This document shows positions 7,454 through 10,933 of a DNA stretch of 10,933 nt, in pieces. The stretch comes from an uncultured Geobacteraceae bacterium (GTDB lineage: Bacteria; Desulfobacterota; Desulfuromonadia; Geobacterales; Pseudopelobacteraceae). The notes below the pieces were generated by a model. It was not told where the DNA came from, searched no databases, and worked only from the letters and a program-made list of their open reading frames with translations. The stretch's first letter is position 1, and every line of letters begins with the position of its first letter. A program made the position numbers and the translations under genes. The stretch lies in contig CAIRND010000587.1 in the NCBI GenBank assembly GCA_903879825.1, forward strand, positions 1 to 10,933, given 5' to 3'.

Positions 7454-9906
7454 AGATAGAGAACGATATTGAACAGAATGCTGAAGAATTGAAGATTCCT
7501 GAGGTACTGCCGTTACTGCCGATCAGGGACGTGGTTGTGTACCCGTTTATGATTATTCCGCTTTTTGTCGGACGAGAAATGTCGGTAAAGGCCGTAGACA
7601 GTGCACTGGCAGGCGACAGAATGATCTTGCTGGCCACTCAGCACGATGTGGGTGACGAGGATCCGCCTGCGGATAAAATTTATGAAGTCGGCACGGTTGC
7701 TATGATTATGCGCATGCTCAAACTGCCGGATGGTCGCGTCAAGATTCTTGTGCAGGGTCTGGCAAAGGCCCGCATTACGGAGTTTATCTCTGATAAGCCG
7801 TTTTATACCGTCCGGGTTGAGCGGCAGCATGATACCACTGTTGTGGATGTTTCGCTGGAAGTCGAGGCGCTGATACGTACGGTGCGTGAGCAACTGACCA
7901 AGGTTATGGAGCTTGGCAAACAGGTCTCCCCTGAAGTTATGGTCATTCTGGAAAATATCCAGGATCCGGGCAGTATGGCTGATCTGGTCTCCAGTAATCT
8001 TGGTCTGAAAGTTGCGGATGCTCAGATACTGCTGGAAATAAACGACCCGATTGTGCGTTTGACCAAGGTTAATGAATTTTTGAACCGCGAGGTTGAACTG
8101 CTGAGCGTGCAGGCCAAGATACAAAATGCCGCACGTGAGGAAATGGGGAAAAATCACAAGGAATATTATCTGCGTGAGCAGATGAAAGCCATTCAGAGCG
8201 AACTGGGTGACAATGAAGGCAAAGAGGAATTAGCCGAAATCAGAAAAGCGATCGAGTCGGCCAAGATGCCGGCGGCAGTGCAGAAAGAGGCGCTCAAGCA
8301 GTTGGGCCGTCTGGATAATATGCACCCGGATGCTGGTGAAGCCAGTATTGTCAGAACCTATCTGGATTGGATGGTGGAACTGCCGTGGAGTAAATCTACC
8401 CGCGACAGCCTTGATATCGTTCGGGCCAAGAAAATCCTTGATGATGACCATTTTTACCTGGAAAAAATCAAGGAGCGCATCCTTGAATTTTTGGCAGTAC
8501 GCAAGTTGAAAAAGAAAATGAAGGGGCCGATTCTCTGTTTCGTCGGACCTCCCGGTGTTGGTAAAACGTCGCTCGGTAAATCAATCGCCCGCGCCATGAA
8601 TCGCAAATTTGTCCGTATTTCATTGGGCGGAGTGCGGGATGAAGCCGAGATCAGGGGACATCGCCGTACCTATATCGGCGCTCTGCCGGGGCGCATACTG
8701 CAGGGACTCAAGCAGGCGGGTGCCAATAATCCGGTTTTTATGCTGGATGAACTTGATAAACTTGGCTACGACTACAAGGGGGATCCATCATCGGCACTTC
8801 TGGAGGTGCTTGATCCGGAGCAAAACCACTCCTTTTCCGATCATTATATCAATCAGCCGTTTGACCTGTCAAATGTCATGTTTGTTGCGACGGCCAACCA
8901 GATGGATCCTATTCCGTCCGCCCTGCGCGATCGTATGGAGGTCATTAATCTGGCCGGCTACACCGAAGAAGAAAAACTGGAGATAGCCAAGCGCTATCTG
9001 GTTCCGCGCCAGATTAAGGAAAACGGACTTAAGGCAAAACACATCAGCTTCGATGATGAATCGATCAGCGAAATAATCTCCAAATATACCCGCGAAGCCG
9101 GTCTGCGTAACCTGGAGCGGGAAATCGGCAAGATCTGCCGCAAGGTAGCCCGTAAAGTGGCGGAAGGAAACCAGCGCCTCGTGAAAGTGACCGCCAAGAC
9201 TCTGCACACCTATCTGGGAGCCGAAAAATATATACGCGAGGAAGATCTGGACAAGAACGAGATAGGGGTTGTCAACGGCCTTGCGTGGACACCGGTGGGT
9301 GGCGAAATTCTTCATATTGAAGCCAGTCTGATGGCGGGTAAGACCGCATTGACTCTGACCGGTCAGTTAGGCGACGTAATGAAGGAGTCTGTGCAGGCAG
9401 CCCATTCCTACATCCGTGCCCATGCCGAGGCGCTGCATCTGAAGCCGGGCATCTTCCAGGATAATGAAATTCACGTCCATGTCCCGGCTGGCGCAATACC
9501 AAAAGATGGCCCTTCAGCTGGCGTTGCCATGACGGTGGCGCTGGTCTCCATACTGTGCCATATCCCGGTTAAAAAAGACGTTGCTATGACCGGAGAGGTG
9601 ACGTTGCGCGGTAAAGTGCTGCCGATTGGCGGTTTGAAGGAAAAAATTCTGGCTGCAGTCCGCTCCCGTATGCGGCTGGTGATCATCCCCGCTCAGAATA
9701 AAAAGGATCTGGAGGATATTCCGGCGGAGATTTTGAAAAAAGTTAAAATTGTTGCTGTTACAGAAGTTGAGGAGGCGCTGAAACTTGCCTTGGAAAAATA
9801 TCCGCCACCAGCGCCTGCTGCTGCCGGGAAAAAAAGTGACACTACTTCTGCTGTAAAGGGTGTTTCCGTACGCAAACCACGTCCAGGAGCGGCGGTAGCG
9901 GCATAA
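7447..9906 (+). CDS. lon: ATP-dependent protease Lon (LonA type)
   Basis: Lon is a homohexameric cytosolic AAA+ serine protease that unfolds and degrades damaged and some regulatory proteins. The 819-residue product starts at TTG behind AAGGAGA. The N-terminal substrate-recognition domain runs from about residue 20 (LPLLPIRDVVVYP) to about 210. A helical region (to about 355) includes KEYYLREQMKAIQ (238-250). The AAA+ module has Walker A GPPGVGKT (367-374), Walker B FMLDELDK (431-438), sensor 1 near Asn484 and the sensor 2 region GLRNLERE (552-559). The protease domain has catalytic Ser690 in PKDGPSAG and Lys733 in GGLKEK, 43 residues apart as in E. coli Lon (679 and 722). No membrane segment is evident, so it is the LonA rather than the LonB form. 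After the conserved core a tail of about 35 residues rich in Pro, Ala and Lys (from about 785) looks disordered. It overlaps hsp20 by 7 nt; all catalytic residues are present. Confidence 0.98.
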   Translation: MLEIENDIEQNAEELKIPEVLPLLPIRDVVVYPFMIIPLFVGREMSVKAVDSALAGDRMILLATQHDVGDEDPPADKIYEVGTVAMIMRMLKLPDGRVKILVQGLAKARITEFISDKPFYTVRVERQHDTTVVDVSLEVEALIRTVREQLTKVMELGKQVSPEVMVILENIQDPGSMADLVSSNLGLKVADAQILLEINDPIVRLTKVNEFLNREVELLSVQAKIQNAAREEMGKNHKEYYLREQMKAIQSELGDNEGKEELAEIRKAIESAKMPAAVQKEALKQLGRLDNMHPDAGEASIVRTYLDWMVELPWSKSTRDSLDIVRAKKILDDDHFYLEKIKERILEFLAVRKLKKKMKGPILCFVGPPGVGKTSLGKSIARAMNRKFVRISLGGVRDEAEIRGHRRTYIGALPGRILQGLKQAGANNPVFMLDELDKLGYDYKGDPSSALLEVLDPEQNHSFSDHYINQPFDLSNVMFVATANQMDPIPSALRDRMEVINLAGYTEEEKLEIAKRYLVPRQIKENGLKAKHISFDDESISEIISKYTREAGLRNLEREIGKICRKVARKVAEGNQRLVKVTAKTLHTYLGAEKYIREEDLDKNEIGVVNGLAWTPVGGEILHIEASLMAGKTALTLTGQLGDVMKESVQAAHSYIRAHAEALHLKPGIFQDNEIHVHVPAGAIPKDGPSAGVAMTVALVSILCHIPVKKDVAMTGEVTLRGKVLPIGGLKEKILAAVRSRMRLVIIPAQNKKDLEDIPAEILKKVKIVAVTEVEEALKLALEKYPPPAPAAAGKKSDTTSAVKGVSVRKPRPGAAVAA

Positions 9907-9931
9907 CCCTTGATTCTAAAAAAAACGGTTA

Positions 9932-10050
9932 GCCACAAAAAAACGCAAAAAAAACCAGTGGGTTATGACATGCATTGAGATCCTCAAACAGGTTAAAAAT
10001 GTATTTGACATAACCCGCTGTTTTTTGTGAATTTTGTGCCTTTTTGTGGC
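9932..10050. repeat. Long imperfect inverted repeat (palindromic intergenic element) after lon
   Basis: The left arm (9932-9967) begins GCCACAAAAA and ends CAGTGGGTTATG; the right arm (10009-10050) begins CATAACCCGCTG and ends TTTTTGTGGC. Outer ends match for 10 bp and inner ends for 12 bp with one G-U. Between these matches both arms are A- or T-rich and loosely complementary. The 41-nt centre contains a small TTGAG/CTCAA hairpin (9975-9987). The form resembles a palindromic intergenic repeat or a non-autonomous miniature element. Copy number cannot be judged from one window, and no transposase gene is present. Confidence 0.65.
9956..10026 (+). terminator. Possible terminator of hsp20-lon
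   Basis: CAGTGGGTTATG (9956-9967) can pair with CATAACCCGCTG (10009-10020; 12 bp, one G-U), directly followed by six T residues (10021-10026). The loop is 41 nt, long for an intrinsic terminator, though it can fold internally. No better terminator follows the lon stop at 9906. On the minus strand the same arms are followed by T-runs, but the G-U becomes an A-C mismatch, so the plus direction is favoured. Confidence 0.4.
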
Positions 10051-10077
10051 AATGAACTTTTGGATTTAGGTTGATTC

Positions 10078-10083
10078 TATAAG
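10078..10083 (+). promoter_or_regulatory. Candidate -10 element of the amidohydrolase gene
   Basis: TATAAG (5 of 6 to consensus) stands about 55 bp before the ATG at 10139, but no good -35 is found 16-18 bp upstream. A perfect TTGACA occurs at 10005-10010 inside the palindrome, yet only TGAATT (10028-10033) stands at the right distance. Promoter placement is therefore uncertain. Confidence 0.2.
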
Positions 10084-10138
10084 CCCTCTTTTTTTGCCTC
10101 GAGGGGGGCTGATGTATGTAATCTTCGGGGGGTGATAC

Positions 10139-10933
10139 ATGTCGGAAGAGACTATCTACGCTGCGTCCTGGTTGATTAATCCCGATGCTCCGCCCATCGC
10201 TGGCGGGGCATTGCTTGTTCGTGACGGCTTAATCGTTGACTCAGGGCCTCTGGATGTGCTCCGGAGGGGTTACGCCGCCCCGGTGCTTGATTTCCCCGGC
10301 TGTGCCCTGTTGCCGGGGTTTGTGAATGCACATACTCACCTCGCCCTTACTCACTTTCCCTCGTGGCGCCTTCGCTCCTCAGTCGATTATAATCCGCGCC
10401 GCTTTACCGACTGGATTATTCAGCTGATAAAAATTTCACGCGGTCTGACCGCAGCAGAGTATCCCCCCTCGGTACATGAGGGAATTCGCATGTGTCTCGA
10501 ATCGGGCACCACTGCGATTGGCGAGATTATTACCAACCCGGCGCTGGCGGGGCTGTACCACAAATCTCCGCTCGTGGGTCGCCTGTACTTCGAATGTCTC
10601 GGGCAGGATCTGAATCATTTCACCAGCACCTTTGCCGCCGCGACAGCTGCAGCCACTCAAGGCGAATCACAGCAGCTCTTAACAGGTATCTCCCCCCATT
10701 CACCCTATACAATCGCCCCTGAACACCTGACCGCAATTCGGGACTCCTCTGCATCAAAAACGCTGCCGCTCGCCATTCACGTCTCGGAATCCCGCTCGGA
10801 AGTGGAATTTATCCGTAACGGTAGCGGCGATTTTGCCTCTGACTTCTATCCGTTTGTCGGCTGGGAACGCTTTCTGGGGCGCCCACCCGGCTGCAGTTCC
10901 ACTGAACTGCTTGACCGTTTCGGTCTGCTGACA
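10139..10933 (+). CDS. Metal-dependent amidohydrolase, chlorohydrolase/MTA-SAH deaminase-like (3' end outside window)
   Basis: The ATG at 10139 follows a G-rich ribosome binding site (GGGGGG at 10127-10132), and the frame is open for 265 residues to the window end, so the gene is truncated by the window. A short beta-rich start (AASWLINPD, then ALLVRDGLIVDSG) leads into the metal-binding motif NAHTHLALTH with His65 and His67. Downstream are SPHSPYT (His187) and AIHVSESRSEVEF (His214, Glu217). The 27-residue spacing of these histidines and the H-x-x-E pattern match the MTA/SAH deaminase branch of the COG0402 amidohydrolases, where the Glu acts in deamination. The last metal ligand, an Asp, would lie beyond the window. 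The family hydrolyses amino groups from purine-like or triazine rings. A role as aminodeoxyfutalosine deaminase in menaquinone synthesis is possible in this kind of organism but unproven; guanine or MTA/SAH-type deamination are alternatives. The superfamily call is secure, the substrate is not. Confidence 0.88.
   Translation, partial: MSEETIYAASWLINPDAPPIAGGALLVRDGLIVDSGPLDVLRRGYAAPVLDFPGCALLPGFVNAHTHLALTHFPSWRLRSSVDYNPRRFTDWIIQLIKISRGLTAAEYPPSVHEGIRMCLESGTTAIGEIITNPALAGLYHKSPLVGRLYFECLGQDLNHFTSTFAAATAAATQGESQQLLTGISPHSPYTIAPEHLTAIRDSSASKTLPLAIHVSESRSEVEFIRNGSGDFASDFYPFVGWERFLGRPPGCSSTELLDRFGLLT

Noticed and set aside
7513..8157. Open frame of 214 codons on the minus strand antisense to lon
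   Set aside because: It lies wholly inside the conserved lon N-domain, and its translation shows no family features.
9919..10060. CRISPR-like repeats in the A/T-rich gap
   Set aside because: The similarity is one inverted pair, not a direct array with regular spacers, and there are no cas genes.
10609..10722. Short plus-strand open frame in another frame inside the amidohydrolase region
   Set aside because: The amidohydrolase frame carries all metal-binding motifs and is open to the window end; the other frame has none.

Overview
The window holds seven genes of ordinary bacterial type, two of them cut by the window edges. Protein architecture and gene neighbourhoods suggest a Desulfuromonadales/Geobacter-like deltaproteobacterium. 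The grounds are a chemoreceptor beside a Cache-type hybrid histidine kinase, a biosynthetic arginine decarboxylase paired with a carboxynorspermidine-dehydrogenase-like enzyme, an hsp20-lon pair, and A/T-tract GCCACAAAAA repeats between genes. This placement is inference; no rRNA or other marker gene is present.

Layout. Positions 1-3601 (+) carry the C-terminal part of a methyl-accepting chemotaxis protein, followed 25 bp later by a membrane-bound hybrid sensor kinase (periplasmic Cache-like domain, HAMP, PAS, HisKA, HATPase, REC). A GC-rich hairpin at 3631-3662 separates this block from a convergent minus-strand pair. That pair is speA (arginine decarboxylase, start at 6802) and, 4 bp downstream, a saccharopine-dehydrogenase-family enzyme best read as carboxy(nor)spermidine dehydrogenase. 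A 198-bp divergent intergenic region (6803-7000) holds the putative speA promoter and the start region of a plus-strand pair, a small heat-shock protein and lon. These two overlap by 7 nt, and lon starts at TTG behind a strong Shine-Dalgarno. A 232-bp gap (9907-10138) contains a long imperfect palindrome with T-tracts on both sides. The window ends inside a metal-dependent amidohydrolase of the chlorohydrolase/MTA-SAH deaminase type.

How the genes work together. SpeA makes agmatine from arginine. With downstream enzymes not present here it would supply putrescine, which the neighbouring dehydrogenase would condense with aspartate semialdehyde to make carboxyspermidine, giving spermidine without S-adenosylmethionine decarboxylase. 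Hsp20 holds unfolding proteins and Lon degrades them, a plausible proteostasis pair with coupled translation. The receptor and kinase are signalling proteins whose ligands cannot be read from sequence.

I see no CRISPR array, tRNA, rRNA, insertion sequence with a transposase, phage gene or convincing undescribed multi-gene system. The most unusual non-coding structure is the palindromic region after lon.
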